Both the position numbers and the translations under genes were made by a program. A stretch of DNA of 64,000 nucleotides from Flavobacterium sp. N2270. Its GTDB lineage: Bacteria > Bacteroidota > Bacteroidia > Flavobacteriales > Flavobacteriaceae. The stretch spans positions 2,170,001 to 2,234,000 of the forward strand of contig NZ_CP110005.1 in the NCBI RefSeq assembly GCF_025947225.1. Direction: 5' to 3'. This document shows, one piece after another, positions 52,949 to 62,782 of this stretch (the first letter of the stretch is position 1; the number at the start of each line of letters is the position of its first letter). The notes under the pieces are model-generated. The model saw only the letters and a list, made by a program, of their open reading frames with translations. It was not told where the DNA came from and searched no databases.

Positions 52949-53605
52949 ATGACAAAGAACGAAAAAGTAACATTTGTTATAAATACGTTAAACGAATTAT
53001 ATCCAGAGATTCCAATTCCTTTAGATCATAAAGATCCATACACCTTATTGATTGCCGTTTTACTTTCAGCACAATGTACAGATGTAAGGGTAAATCAAAT
53101 TACACCACTTTTGTTTGCAAAGGCTGATAATCCGTATGATATGATAAAAATGAGTGTGGAAGAAATTAAGGAAATTATAAAACCTTGCGGACTTTCTCCT
53201 ATGAAATCAAAAGGAATTCACGGATTATCACATATATTAATTGACAAACATAATGGAGAAGTTCCTCAAAGCTTTGAAGCTTTAGAAGAATTACCAGCCG
53301 TTGGACATAAAACAGCAAGTGTTGTTATGAGTCAAGCTTTTGGGGTTCCTGCATTTCCAGTTGATACTCATATTCATCGTTTAATGTACCGTTGGAACTT
53401 AACCAATGGAAAAAATGTTCAGCAAACTGAAAAAGATGCAAAGCGTATTTTCCCAAAAGAACTTTGGAACGATTTACACTTACAAATTATTTGGTACGGA
53501 AGAGAATATTCTCCAGCACGTGGTTGGGATTTAGAGAAAGATATTATCACTAAAACTATTGGTAGAAAATCGATTTTAGATGAGTACAACAAAAAAGCCT
53601 CGTAA
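52949..53605 (+). CDS. nth: Endonuclease III lacking the iron-sulfur cluster cysteines
   Basis: A 218-residue DNA glycosylase/AP lyase of base excision repair. The helix-hairpin-helix with catalytic Lys reads LPAVGHKTASVVM, and the catalytic Asp is in VDTHIHRL. In E. coli Nth the C-terminal tail has four Cys (CX6CX2CX5C) holding a 4Fe-4S cluster; here the tail YGREYSPARGWDLEKDIITK... contains none, so the cluster is absent. The active-site residues are intact. Confidence 0.9.
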   Translation: MTKNEKVTFVINTLNELYPEIPIPLDHKDPYTLLIAVLLSAQCTDVRVNQITPLLFAKADNPYDMIKMSVEEIKEIIKPCGLSPMKSKGIHGLSHILIDKHNGEVPQSFEALEELPAVGHKTASVVMSQAFGVPAFPVDTHIHRLMYRWNLTNGKNVQQTEKDAKRIFPKELWNDLHLQIIWYGREYSPARGWDLEKDIITKTIGRKSILDEYNKKAS

Positions 53606-53625
53606 TCTGTTTACGAGGCTTTTTT
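53591..53625. terminator. Bidirectional terminator overlapping the nth stop
   Basis: AAAAAAGCCTCGTAA (53591-53605), loop TCTGT, TTACGAGGCTTTTTT (53611-53625); the left arm includes the nth stop codon TAA. Confidence 0.85.
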
Positions 53626-53769
53626 TTAATTAGCAATAATTTCAAAGGTTAGTTTGCCTACTTTTTCAATTCTCAACGCTTTAGAATAGTTAAGAATAAA
53701 CGAAATCGTTTCTTTTTTAGGTAACATTTTATTGGTTGCTAATTTCTTTTTAGAGTAAAGTTTTGCCAT
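53626..53769 (-). CDS. Small 47-residue basic protein after the ECF sigma gene
   Basis: A complete small frame runs from ATG 53769 to TAA 53626: MAKLYSKKKLATNKMLPKKE, then a helix and strands (TISFILNYSKALRIEKVGKLTFEIIAN). It is basic, has no membrane segment, and starts 39 bases after the sigma factor stop on the same strand, with a terminator immediately after its end. That position supports a real gene in the sigma factor transcript. Function unknown. Confidence 0.6.
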   Translation of the reverse strand: MAKLYSKKKLATNKMLPKKETISFILNYSKALRIEKVGKLTFEIIAN

Positions 53770-53807
53770 AGAATTTATTGTGTTTTCATCTATAACGCAA
53801 ACCAATA

Positions 53808-54404
53808 TTATATTATTGTTAAATTCGTTAAAATAATTTGATTTTTTTCTATCACTTTTCTTAAGTTCATAATTGCATAACGCATTCTACCTAAGGCAGT
53901 ATTAATACTAACACCAGTAGTTTCTGCTATTTCTTTAAAACTTAAATCTTGGTAAATACGCATTTTTAAAACTTCTTTCTGGTCTTCTGGAAGTTCTTCA
54001 ATAAGTTTAGTTAAATCTAATTCAACTTGTTCTAAAATAATTTGATTCTCAACATTTAAACTAGTATCTGATAAAAGTGAGAAAATAGAATATTCATCAG
54101 TATCTCTCTGAAAACGCATTCTTTTAGATTTTCTAAAATGATCAATTACTAAATTATGTGCAATACGCATAACCCAAGGTAAAAACTTACCTTCTTCATT
54201 GTATGATTTTGCTTTAAGTGTTTTAATTACCTTAATAAAAGTATCTTGAAAGATATCTTCACATAAATCTTTATCATTAATTTTAGAATAAATGAATCCA
54301 TAAATTTTAGATTGATGTCTTTCTATTAAAATTGATAATGATTGTTCATCACCTTCAATATAGTTTTTAACCAAAATACTGTCAGAAAGTTTGTGATTAG
54401 CCAT
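53808..54404 (-). CDS. ECF RNA polymerase sigma factor
   Basis: A 198-residue sigma factor with region 2 (ERHQSKIYGFIYSKINDKDLCEDIFQDTFIKVIKTL...FLPWVMRIAHNLVIDHFRKSKR, about 28-95) and region 4 (LPEDQKEVLKMRIYQDLSFKEIAETTGVSINTALGRMRYAIMNLRK, about 138-183). No anti-sigma gene is adjacent; instead a 47-residue basic protein follows. Regulon unknown. Confidence 0.9.
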   Translation of the reverse strand: MANHKLSDSILVKNYIEGDEQSLSILIERHQSKIYGFIYSKINDKDLCEDIFQDTFIKVIKTLKAKSYNEEGKFLPWVMRIAHNLVIDHFRKSKRMRFQRDTDEYSIFSLLSDTSLNVENQIILEQVELDLTKLIEELPEDQKEVLKMRIYQDLSFKEIAETTGVSINTALGRMRYAIMNLRKVIEKNQIILTNLTII

Positions 54405-54728
54405 AAGATTACCTTTTAATTTATTGGAATTGTAAATTTTATAAAAGTAATTTTTAAGTATAGGCTATCTTTTTAGATTGTTAATAAGGTCAAATTTAAA
54501 GCAAATAAAATATAAAAACCAAATATTCGTTAACATTTTTATTTAAAAAGTTAAAATTTACCAAAAAAAGAGAAAAAACAACTAATTATTAGCAAGTTAA
54601 TGATAAAAATATTGATTTTTTGTTGATTACTACTTAAAATTTTAAACCCAATTGATTTCTTTCTAAGACTGTATTATATTGGCTTATGATTTTAATTTAT
54701 GTAAATTTGCAAATCTTTACTTTTTGCC
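54405..54728. other. Intergenic region between divergent sigma factor and uvrA genes
   Basis: 324 bases of AT-rich sequence between two divergent starts. Apart from the uvrA promoter elements I see no open frame above 40 codons, RNA or strong hairpin. Confidence 0.7.
54679..54709 (+). promoter_or_regulatory. uvrA promoter
   Basis: TTG (54679-54681), 20 bases, TAAATTTG (54702-54709), 19 bases before the uvrA ATG. No LexA-like box is obvious. Confidence 0.65.
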
Positions 54729-57518
54729 ATGATAAAAACCGACTTTTCGAAGCTAGAACCAAAAAAAAACATCTTAATAAAAGGTGCTCAACTCCATAAT
54801 TTAAAAAATATAGATGTTGCTATACCTAGAAACAAACTAGTTGTGGTAACTGGTCTTTCTGGTTCAGGAAAATCAAGTTTAGCATTTGATACTTTATATG
54901 CAGAAGGTCAAAGACGTTATGTAGAAAGTTTATCTTCTTATGCACGTCAATTTTTAGGCCGTTTAGACAAGCCTAAAGTAGAATACATTAAAGGAATTGC
55001 TCCTGCAATTGCTATTGAACAAAAAGTAAACACTACAAATGCACGTTCTACCGTAGGAACTTCAACTGAAATTTACGATTATTTTAAATTACTATTTGCT
55101 CGTATTGGTAAAACCTACTCTCCTATTTCGGGTCAAGAAGTAAAAAAAGATACCATTTCAGACGTAATTTCTAAAATTGAAACTTTAGAAGAAAACAGCA
55201 AATGGTTATTACTTTCACCAATTCATTTAGAGGAAGGAAGACCCTTAGAAGATAAATTAAAAGTATTATTACAACAAGGTTTTGCTCGTGTTTTAGTTAA
55301 AAACGAAATGGTTCGTTTAGACGAAATTGAAGCTGATAAATTAAATGTAAAAGACGTTTTATTAATTATTGATAGAATTGTAGTTAAAAAAGAAGAAGAG
55401 TTTTTCAACAGATTAGCCGATTCTGTACAAGTCGCTTTCTATGAAGGAAAAGGTGAATGTTATTTACAAGAATTAAATACTGAAAATAAGTTTTCTTTCA
55501 GTTCAAATTTTGATCTTGACGGAATGACTTTTTTAGAACCTAATATTCATTTATTCAGCTTTAACAATCCATATGGAGCTTGTCCAAAATGTGAAGGTTA
55601 CGGAAGCGTTATTGGTATCGATGAAGAATTGGTTTTTCCAAATACAGCACTTTCTGTATACGAAAACGGAATTTATCCTTGGCGCGGTGAAAGCATGAGT
55701 TGGTTTAGAGATGAATTGGTAAACAATGCTTATAAGTTCGATTTTCCTATTCACAAACCTATTTTTGAGCTAACGGAAGAACAAAAGCAGTTGATTTGGA
55801 CTGGAAATAAGTATTTTACAGGTCTAGATGCATTCTTCGCTGAACTTGAAGAAAAGAATTATAAAATTCAAAATCGTGTAATGTTATCTCGTTATAGAGG
55901 AAAAACAAAATGTACGGCTTGTAAAGGAAAAAGATTAAGACCTGAGGCGAATTATATCAAAATTGCAAATAAAACCATTTCAGAACTTGTTGATTTACCA
56001 ATTGTTAAACTAATTGAATTCTTTAAAACATTAGAATTAAACGATTACGATGCAAAAGTTGCAAAACGACTTTTAATTGAAATCAATAACCGATTAGGTT
56101 TTCTGTATAATGTTGGATTAAGTTATTTAACTTTAAATAGAAATTCTGCTACTTTATCTGGTGGAGAATCTCAACGAATTAATCTTGCCACTTCACTTGG
56201 AAGTAGTTTAGTGGGTTCAATGTATATTTTAGATGAACCAAGCATTGGATTACACCCAAAAGACACCGAACGATTAATTGAAGTATTAAAAGAACTTCGC
56301 GATTTAGGAAATACTGTTATTGTTGTTGAACATGACGAAGACATCATGAAGGCCGCCGATATGATAATTGATATTGGTCCGGAAGCAGGAACAAATGGCG
56401 GGTACTTAGTTGCACAAGGAACGTATGATGAAATTTTAAAAGCCGATTCTTTAACTGCCAAATACTTAAACGGACAAGAAGAAATTGCCGTTCCAAAAAA
56501 GCGTAGAAAATTTAAAAATCACGTTGATATTATTGGAGCAAGAGAAAATAATTTACAAAATCAAGATTTTACGTTTCCATTAGATTGCTTAACGGTTATA
56601 ACAGGAGTTTCTGGTAGTGGAAAAAGTACATTGGTTAAAAAAATATTGTTTCCTGCCATTCAAAAGAAATTAGAAGGCGTTGGTGAAAAACCGGGGCAGT
56701 TTACAGAACTTGCAGGGAATTTCTCAAACATAAAACATATTGAATACGTTGACCAAAACCCAATTGGTAGAAGTTCACGTTCCAATCCGGTTACGTATAT
56801 AAAAGCATATGACGATATTAGAGAATTGTTTTCTAAACAAAATGTTTCAAAATTAAGAGGTTATTTACCAAAGCATTTCTCATTTAATGTCGATGGCGGA
56901 AGATGTGAAACCTGTAAAGGTGATGGTGAAGTAACTATTGAAATGCAATTCATGGCCGATGTGCATTTAGAATGTGAAACGTGTAATGGAAAACGATTTA
57001 AAAAAGAAGTGTTAGAAGCTACTTTTGAAGGTAAAAACATTGATGATGTTTTAAAACTTACTATTGATGATGCTTTAGCTTTTTTTACCGAACACAAGCA
57101 AACAAAAATTACTCAGAAGTTACAATGTTTACAAGATGTTGGTTTAGGCTATGTACAACTTGGACAATCTTCTTCTACACTTTCTGGTGGAGAAGCACAA
57201 CGTATTAAATTGGCTTCGTTTTTAGTAAAGGGAACAATTAAAGACAAAGCGCTATTTGTTTTTGACGAACCAACAACTGGTTTGCATTTTCACGACATTA
57301 AAAAACTTCTAAAATCATTTGATGCTTTAATTGACAAAGGACATTCTATTATTGTAATTGAGCATAATTTAGATTTAATTAAGTGTGCCGATTATATTAT
57401 TGATATTGGTCCAGAAGGCGGAGAATATGGCGGAAAACTAATGGCTTTTGGAACACCTGAAGAAGTAGCAAAAGATAAGAATTCGGTTACTGGAAAGTAT
57501 TTAGCGGAGAAGCTTTAA
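54729..57518 (+). CDS. uvrA: Excinuclease ABC subunit A
   Basis: UvrA recognises bulky DNA lesions and loads UvrB in nucleotide excision repair. The 929-residue protein has two ABC ATPase modules: Walker [10 protein letters not shown] (about 42-50) and GVSGSGKST (about 624), signature LSGGESQR and LSGGEAQR, Walker [10 protein letters not shown] and FDEPTTGLH. The C-terminal zinc finger (CETCKGDGE...CETCNGKRF) is intact. The N-terminal zinc module keeps only one Cys pair (CPKCEGYG); the expected preceding CxxC is replaced by FSSN. Confidence 0.95.
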   Translation: MIKTDFSKLEPKKNILIKGAQLHNLKNIDVAIPRNKLVVVTGLSGSGKSSLAFDTLYAEGQRRYVESLSSYARQFLGRLDKPKVEYIKGIAPAIAIEQKVNTTNARSTVGTSTEIYDYFKLLFARIGKTYSPISGQEVKKDTISDVISKIETLEENSKWLLLSPIHLEEGRPLEDKLKVLLQQGFARVLVKNEMVRLDEIEADKLNVKDVLLIIDRIVVKKEEEFFNRLADSVQVAFYEGKGECYLQELNTENKFSFSSNFDLDGMTFLEPNIHLFSFNNPYGACPKCEGYGSVIGIDEELVFPNTALSVYENGIYPWRGESMSWFRDELVNNAYKFDFPIHKPIFELTEEQKQLIWTGNKYFTGLDAFFAELEEKNYKIQNRVMLSRYRGKTKCTACKGKRLRPEANYIKIANKTISELVDLPIVKLIEFFKTLELNDYDAKVAKRLLIEINNRLGFLYNVGLSYLTLNRNSATLSGGESQRINLATSLGSSLVGSMYILDEPSIGLHPKDTERLIEVLKELRDLGNTVIVVEHDEDIMKAADMIIDIGPEAGTNGGYLVAQGTYDEILKADSLTAKYLNGQEEIAVPKKRRKFKNHVDIIGARENNLQNQDFTFPLDCLTVITGVSGSGKSTLVKKILFPAIQKKLEGVGEKPGQFTELAGNFSNIKHIEYVDQNPIGRSSRSNPVTYIKAYDDIRELFSKQNVSKLRGYLPKHFSFNVDGGRCETCKGDGEVTIEMQFMADVHLECETCNGKRFKKEVLEATFEGKNIDDVLKLTIDDALAFFTEHKQTKITQKLQCLQDVGLGYVQLGQSSSTLSGGEAQRIKLASFLVKGTIKDKALFVFDEPTTGLHFHDIKKLLKSFDALIDKGHSIIVIEHNLDLIKCADYIIDIGPEGGEYGGKLMAFGTPEEVAKDKNSVTGKYLAEKL

Positions 57519-57528
57519 ATGTGGATTT

Positions 57529-58360
57529 GTTGATTTGGTTAATTGTTTATTTGTTTATTTGGAAAAACTAAACACAAACTTGTCATTTCGACTTTAGGAG
57601 AAATCTAAAAGTAAATAATTTGAAAAATGAAGAAAGAATTTCTACTTGATTATTTAAAAAATGAATATTCATTTGATTGTAATTTGAATTTTTTATTTGA
57701 AGAAATTACAATTTCAGAATTAGTATCAGAAATAATTGATTGGATAGTAAATTCCAAACATGATTACGTTGAAATACTAACATTTGCTAGAGATTTTTAT
57801 TTAGGTTCAGATTTATCAAAAAACACAAAAAAAGAATATTACGAAGAATTAAAAAAACAACACTTCTTTAAAGTCTTAGAAAATAATTTACATTGTACTG
57901 ATTTAGAAAAAATAAGTTATACTATATATACTATTGGAAAATTTTCGGATAATAAAAATTCCTTTATTCTAGAAAATGCTTATGAAAATAATTTTAAAGA
58001 TAAGAACCTAATTTTATCTTATAGATGTTTAAGTGAATTAGATTGGTTAGAATCAAAAAAAAACCTTTTATATATTGAAGATTTGAAAATTGAAAATTCA
58101 ATTTATTCAAACTTTATTCTTCTTTATCTATTTGAAATGTATAATAAAGAAAAAGAAATAAACAAGATTCTTTTAAAAAGTGAATTTAAACATATTTTTC
58201 AGTCAAATCAATTTACTGAAAATGAACTTTATTTAAATTTAATGGATTTAGAAACTAAATACAATAAAGCTTATAGTTTTAGTTGGTCAAAAAAAGATAT
58301 TGAAAATTTCATATTATTTTTTTATAAGTAATTCCCAAATCCACAAATAACCAAATCAAC
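57529..58360. repeat. Inverted repeat flanking the orphan gene
   Basis: GTTGATTTGGTTA (57529-57541) and its exact reverse complement TAACCAAATCAAC (58348-58360) bracket the 57627-58331 gene. The left spacer also contains GTCATTTCGACTTTAGGAGA (from 57581), like a fragment of a dispersed flavobacterial repeat. Confidence 0.55.
57627..58331 (+). CDS. Orphan helical protein of unknown function
   Basis: A 234-residue, very AT-rich gene between uvrA and rlmH. The protein is rich in Asn, Lys, Ile and Phe and looks all-helical, with repeat-like helices (YYEELKKQHFFKVLENNL, KISYTIYTIGKF, NLILSYRCLSELDWLESKKNLL), perhaps a HEAT-like solenoid. No family recognised. It sits between inverted repeats, with codon use more AT-biased than its neighbours, which may mean recent acquisition. 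Confidence 0.7.
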   Translation: MKKEFLLDYLKNEYSFDCNLNFLFEEITISELVSEIIDWIVNSKHDYVEILTFARDFYLGSDLSKNTKKEYYEELKKQHFFKVLENNLHCTDLEKISYTIYTIGKFSDNKNSFILENAYENNFKDKNLILSYRCLSELDWLESKKNLLYIEDLKIENSIYSNFILLYLFEMYNKEKEINKILLKSEFKHIFQSNQFTENELYLNLMDLETKYNKAYSFSWSKKDIENFILFFYK

Positions 58361-58376
58361 GAATAAACAATAATCA

Positions 58377-58850
58377 ATGAACATCAAACTCATAACCATA
58401 GGAAAAACAGACAATAAAAACTTACAATCGCTGATTGATGAGTACACCAAGCGTTTGTCTTTTTATGTAAAGTTTGATTTAGAAATTATTCCTGATATTA
58501 AAAACGTAAAGAATTTAAGCGAAGCCCAACAAAAAGAAAAAGAAGGCGAATTAATCTTGTCTAAAATTACGCCAACAGACCATTTAATTTTGTTAGACGA
58601 AAACGGCAAAACATTTTCGAGTGTCGGTTTTTCTAATTTTCTACAAAAGAAAATGAATGCTGGAATAAAAACGTTAGTTTTTGTAATTGGTGGCCCTTAT
58701 GGATTTAGCGACACCGTTTATAAACAAGCTGTTGGTAAAGTTTCTTTATCAGAAATGACTTTTTCTCACCAAATGGTTCGCTTGTTTGTAATTGAACAAA
58801 TTTATCGTGGATTCACCATTTTAAGAAACGAACCTTATCATCATCAATAG
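58377..58850 (+). CDS. rlmH: 23S rRNA (pseudouridine1915-N3)-methyltransferase
   Basis: A 157-residue SPOUT-class methyltransferase that modifies pseudouridine 1915 in 23S rRNA helix 69. Signatures are MNIKLITIGKTDNKNLQSLIDEYTKRLSFY, LDENGKTFSS, FVIGGPYGFSD (trefoil-knot SAM site) and the C-terminal LSEMTFSHQMVRLFVIEQIYRGFTILRNEPYHH. Confidence 0.96.
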   Translation: MNIKLITIGKTDNKNLQSLIDEYTKRLSFYVKFDLEIIPDIKNVKNLSEAQQKEKEGELILSKITPTDHLILLDENGKTFSSVGFSNFLQKKMNAGIKTLVFVIGGPYGFSDTVYKQAVGKVSLSEMTFSHQMVRLFVIEQIYRGFTILRNEPYHHQ

Positions 58851-58955
58851 TTTTTAAAAAAAATCATTTTATAAATTGATAATTTTTTGATATATATATA
58901 TTTTGATATATATTTAGCAAAAAATAAACTTAACCGATTAATTAATAACTACCAC

Positions 58956-59438
58956 ATGAAAAAAATTATTCTTGCTTGTGCACTTTTCTTAACTTTTTTT
59001 TCTAATGCGCAAATTAAAGTAATTGAAACTACTCCTATAATTAGATTAGGTTCAATTGGGCAAAATGACATATTTATTTTAACAGAAGGAAATAAATATA
59101 CTTTCTTTTATAAAAATATTGAAAATGAAGAATCAATCAATTCTAAGTCTTTTTACTTTAAAGATTTAAATAATGATTATGAAGCTCTAAATAAAATTAT
59201 CGTTGATGGTTTTAACTCAGATCCTTTAGTAGATATTAAATTAGAATTACCAGAAGATTTCGTTTGGTTACATTATTCAAAAAACTTAGGACAAACTTAT
59301 GTTCAGTTTATGGCTAAAAACAAAAAGAATGAAACTACAGGTGTTACTAAAGCATTTAATTTAGATCAAATCAATAAATTATTTGAAAAGAAACTTGAGA
59401 AAAAAGAAAATAAAGACGAAATGTCGGAATTCAAATAG
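58956..59438 (+). CDS. Small secreted protein of unknown function
   Basis: The ATG at 58956 gives a 160-residue protein with a signal peptide (KKIILACALFLTFFSNAQ) and a beta-rich mature part (IKVIETTPIIRLGSIGQNDIFILTEGNKYTFFYKN...) ending in a charged KKLEKKENKDEMSEFK tail. An upstream extension to 58887 covers an AT-rich leader and is unlikely. Function unknown. Confidence 0.7.
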   Translation: MKKIILACALFLTFFSNAQIKVIETTPIIRLGSIGQNDIFILTEGNKYTFFYKNIENEESINSKSFYFKDLNNDYEALNKIIVDGFNSDPLVDIKLELPEDFVWLHYSKNLGQTYVQFMAKNKKNETTGVTKAFNLDQINKLFEKKLEKKENKDEMSEFK

Positions 59439-59444
59439 AAACAT

Positions 59445-59476
59445 AAAAAAAGCCTTGCAATTGCAAGGCTTTTTTT
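59445..59476. terminator. Bidirectional terminator
   Basis: A perfect inverted repeat AAAAAAAGCCTTGCAA and TTGCAAGGCTTTTTTT between convergent genes. Confidence 0.88.
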
Positions 59477-59480
59477 ATTC

Positions 59481-60191
59481 TTATAATTTACAATTACAAT
59501 CAGGTAATTCGTTTACATCATAAATAAATTCAAAAGAAGAAATTTGAATTTTATCCGAATTTAATTTCCATATTAATATTTTATTTTGAATATATTCGCC
59601 AAAAGTCAAACGCTTATCAAAGTTTAAATGCAATATTGTAGTTTTTCCATCGTTTGTAAAATCAGCAAAATCTTTAATAAAGTCTACTAATTCTTCACGC
59701 TCAATATCATTACCATCAACTGTAATTTTATTTTCATTATTAAAATTGACAGTAAAGTTATGATACGGCATATAAGCTTCAGCATTTTTCTTAATAAAAA
59801 ACTTAGAAAAGTCTTTATCTATTTTATATTGAACGTCTGTAAAAGGTAAAAAAGCTAAATTTTTCCCAATACTATCTGCGTAAGAAAACACATTAATTGC
59901 TCCTTCTTTTTTATGAGATGAATTTGCTTTTTTATACTGAAGCTTCATTATTTCAGGAATAACAATTCCTAATGGAAGTCTTTTGTCAATATTAAAAACC
60001 CAATTTGTAGTACTTATAGAATTGTTTTTATTTACATCTACAACACTATCGTTTTCATAAAACATATAAATTGGCGAGTGATCTGTAATATCTTTCATTA
60101 CAGAAATATCTGCTTTTGGTAATTGAACGTCTTCTTTTTTACAAGAAACAATTAATAAAAATGCGACTAAGGTTATGCTTATTTTTTTCAT
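59481..60191 (-). CDS. Lipoprotein of unknown function coupled to folP
   Basis: The ATG at 60191 (MKKISITLVAFLLIVSCKKED) gives 236 residues with a lipobox IVSC near residue 17, so it is probably membrane-anchored by lipid. The rest is a mixed alpha/beta domain ending DVNELPDCNCKL. Its ATG overlaps the folP stop TGA by four bases (ATGA), so translation is coupled. No family recognised. Confidence 0.72.
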   Translation of the reverse strand: MKKISITLVAFLLIVSCKKEDVQLPKADISVMKDITDHSPIYMFYENDSVVDVNKNNSISTTNWVFNIDKRLPLGIVIPEIMKLQYKKANSSHKKEGAINVFSYADSIGKNLAFLPFTDVQYKIDKDFSKFFIKKNAEAYMPYHNFTVNFNNENKITVDGNDIEREELVDFIKDFADFTNDGKTTILHLNFDKRLTFGEYIQNKILIWKLNSDKIQISSFEFIYDVNELPDCNCKL

Positions 60192-61009
60192 TTTAGTTGG
60201 GTATATATTTTGATACATTCTTGAGCTTCTTTAACATCGTGAACTCTTAAAATTTGAGCTCCTTTTTGTAATGCAATTGTGTTTAAAACTGTGGTTCCAT
60301 TTAACGCATCTTGTGGTTCATTTTCTAATAATTTATAAATCATTGATTTTCTTGAAATTCCAACTAAAATTGGTAATTCTAAAATAGAGAAAAATTCCAA
60401 TTTTTGCATGATTTCATAATTATCTTCTAATGTTTTAGCAAAACCAAATCCAGGGTCAACAATAAGATCATTAATTCCTAATTTTCTTGCGGCATTAATT
60501 CTTTCCGAAAAGTAGAACATAACTTCTTTCACAACATCATCATAAATTGCTAATGATTGCATAGTTTGTGGTGTTCCTTTCATGTGCATCATTATATAAG
60601 GAACTTGCAATTGAGCAACAGTTTCTAACATTTTTTCACCTAACAAACCTGCAGAAATATCATTAATTAAAGCTGCACCTTTATATATAGCTTGCTTTGC
60701 AACTTCACTTCTAAATGTATCAATAGACAATAAAACATCTGGAAACTTATTTAAAAGTAAATCTATCACAGGTAAAATTCTATTCAATTCTTCATCTTCC
60801 GAAACAAATTCGGCTCCTGGTTTACTCGAATAAGCACCAACATCAATAAAAGTAGCGCCTTCGGCAATCATTTTCTCAACCTGTGCTACTATTTCAATTT
60901 CGTTTTTATAAGAACCACCATCATAAAATGAATCGGGAGTTACATTTAAAATCCCCATTATTTTAGGAGTAGATAAATCAATAAGGTTTCCTTTACAGTT
61001 AATAGTCAT
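60188..61009 (-). CDS. folP: Dihydropteroate synthase
   Basis: FolP joins p-aminobenzoate to hydroxymethyl-dihydropterin diphosphate in folate synthesis and is the sulfonamide target. The 273-residue barrel carries GILNVTPDSFYDGG (about 19-32), ATFIDVGAYSSKPGAE, SIDTFRSEVA, INDISAG, IMMHMKGTPQ and DPGFGFAKTLEDNY, with SRKSM and RVHDVKEA at the C terminus. Confidence 0.96.
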   Translation of the reverse strand: MTINCKGNLIDLSTPKIMGILNVTPDSFYDGGSYKNEIEIVAQVEKMIAEGATFIDVGAYSSKPGAEFVSEDEELNRILPVIDLLLNKFPDVLLSIDTFRSEVAKQAIYKGAALINDISAGLLGEKMLETVAQLQVPYIMMHMKGTPQTMQSLAIYDDVVKEVMFYFSERINAARKLGINDLIVDPGFGFAKTLEDNYEIMQKLEFFSILELPILVGISRKSMIYKLLENEPQDALNGTTVLNTIALQKGAQILRVHDVKEAQECIKIYTQLK

Positions 61010-61099
61010 ACTTTAAAATCAAAATTCGTTAATCTTCATTATTCATTCCAAAAAAATAATGTTACTTTTGAAGAAACTTACTACAAAGATACCGAAATA

Positions 61100-61642
61100 A
61101 TGAAGAATACGTCACAAGAATACGATGCAGTGATAGCAATTTGTCGCGATTTGTTTACCAAAAAAACAAAAGACTACGGAACAGCCTGGAGAATATTACG
61201 TTTACCATCGTTAACTGACCAAATTTTTATTAAAGCACAACGCATAAGAAGCCTTCAGGAAAATGAAGTGCGTAAAGTTGATGAAGGTGAAGCATCTGAA
61301 TTTATAGGAATCATTAACTATTGCATTATGGCCTTGATTCAAATTGAAAAAGGTATTGCTACGCAACCTGATTTAAAATATGACGATGCTGTAAAACTAT
61401 ATGATGAAAAAATTGCCTTAACAAAGCAATTAATGGAAGATAAAAATCATGATTATGGTGAAGCTTGGCGCGAAATGCGTGTAAGCAGTTTAACCGATTT
61501 AATTTTACAAAAGTTACTTCGTGTAAAACAAATTGAAGACAATAAAGGACAAACATTAGTTTCTGAAGGAATTGATGCCAATTACCAAGATATGATTAAC
61601 TATTCTGTATTTGCATTAATACACATGAATATTGCTAAATAA
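61100..61642 (+). CDS. DUF1599 domain protein
   Basis: A 180-residue protein made of two similar halves: KKTKDYGTAWRILRLPSLTDQIFIKAQRIRSLQ (about 17-49) and EDKNHDYGEAWREMRVSSLTDLILQKLLRVKQIE (about 113-146), each followed by a helix with FIGIINYCIMALI or YQDMINYSVFALI. This internal duplication is the DUF1599 pattern and resembles a helical dNTPase-like (MazG-type) arrangement, but the function is not established. TACTTTTG at 61063-61070 is a possible -7 element. Confidence 0.82.
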   Translation: MKNTSQEYDAVIAICRDLFTKKTKDYGTAWRILRLPSLTDQIFIKAQRIRSLQENEVRKVDEGEASEFIGIINYCIMALIQIEKGIATQPDLKYDDAVKLYDEKIALTKQLMEDKNHDYGEAWREMRVSSLTDLILQKLLRVKQIEDNKGQTLVSEGIDANYQDMINYSVFALIHMNIAK

Positions 61643-61666
61643 TTTTTCAATTTAAAATAAATAAAA

Positions 61667-62782
61667 ATGAATATTAGAAATATAATTACACAATTTTCAA
61701 GAATATTTGTCGGCGTATTATTTATAATTTCGGGCTTAATTAAATTAAACGACCCAATAGGTTTTTCCTATAAACTTGAAGAATATTTTAATGCAGATGT
61801 TTTAAATGTTGAATTTTTAATTCCATTTGCACTAGTAATTGCTTGTTTTGTTGTCATTTTTGAAGTTGTTTTAGGGGTAATGCTATTAATTGGTTTTAAA
61901 ACCAAATTTACCATTTGGAGTTTATTAGCAATGATTGTATTTTTCACGTTCCTTACCTTTTACTCTGCTTATTTTAATAAAGTAACCGATTGTGGTTGTT
62001 TTGGTGATGCTCTAAAGTTAACGCCTTGGGAATCGTTTACTAAAGATATTGTATTGTTATTCTTTATTCTAATACTTTTCTTTAATCAAAAATTCATAAA
62101 TCCAATATTAGATAAAACTCCTATCAACTTAACCGTTTTTGCTACTTATTCTTTATGTTTATTCATGGCTTTTTATGTTTTACAGCATTTGCCTTTAATC
62201 GATTTTAGAGCGTATAAAGTGGGCACAAATATTCAAAAAGGAATGGAAATCCCCGAAGGAGCTGAAAAAAGCGAATATGAAATGGTGTTCATTTATAAAA
62301 TAAATGGTGTGGATACCGAAATTAGTTATGCTGATGTTATGGCTAATAAAATTCCTGAAGGAGCTGAATTTGTTGACAGAAAAGACAAACTAATCAAGCA
62401 AGGTTATGTTCCGCCAATTCATGATTTCTCTATTGAAAAAGACGGAACAGATTATACTGATAGTGTTTTACAAGAACCAAAAGTTATGTTATTTATTTCG
62501 TATGACTTAGATAAATCAAAAGATAAAGGAATGGAAGCTTTAGAAGAACTACATCAAAAAGCAATTGCAAAAGGATACTTGGTAATTGGTATGACTTCTT
62601 CTAATCTTGAAACAATTGCTGCTTATAAAACTAAATTCAAACACACATTTGATTATTACTTTTGCGATGCAACAACTTTAAAAACAGTAGAAAGAGCAAA
62701 TCCTAGTATTGTACTTTTAGAAAAAGGAACAATTGTTCAAAAAGTACACTTTAATGATATTGACAAATTAGACTTAAAATAA
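61667..62782 (+). CDS. DoxX/MauE-like membrane protein (BT_3928-like)
   Basis: A 371-residue protein with an N-terminal membrane domain (four helices to about residue 155, RNIITQFSRIFVGVLFIISGLIKLNDPIGFSYKLEEYF and DCGCFGDALKLTPWESFTKDIVLL, the CGCF motif typical of DoxX/MauE-like proteins) and a C-terminal soluble domain (LFISYDLDKSKDKGMEALEELHQKA...) like a thioredoxin-fold. It may handle redox or disulfide partners. It is followed by a thioredoxin-like lipoprotein gene. Confidence 0.82.
   Translation: MNIRNIITQFSRIFVGVLFIISGLIKLNDPIGFSYKLEEYFNADVLNVEFLIPFALVIACFVVIFEVVLGVMLLIGFKTKFTIWSLLAMIVFFTFLTFYSAYFNKVTDCGCFGDALKLTPWESFTKDIVLLFFILILFFNQKFINPILDKTPINLTVFATYSLCLFMAFYVLQHLPLIDFRAYKVGTNIQKGMEIPEGAEKSEYEMVFIYKINGVDTEISYADVMANKIPEGAEFVDRKDKLIKQGYVPPIHDFSIEKDGTDYTDSVLQEPKVMLFISYDLDKSKDKGMEALEELHQKAIAKGYLVIGMTSSNLETIAAYKTKFKHTFDYYFCDATTLKTVERANPSIVLLEKGTIVQKVHFNDIDKLDLK

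Noticed and set aside
57529..58360. Insertion sequence around the orphan gene
   Set aside because: The product has no transposase motif (no DDE-like triad visible) and no target duplication was seen; only inverted repeats are supported.
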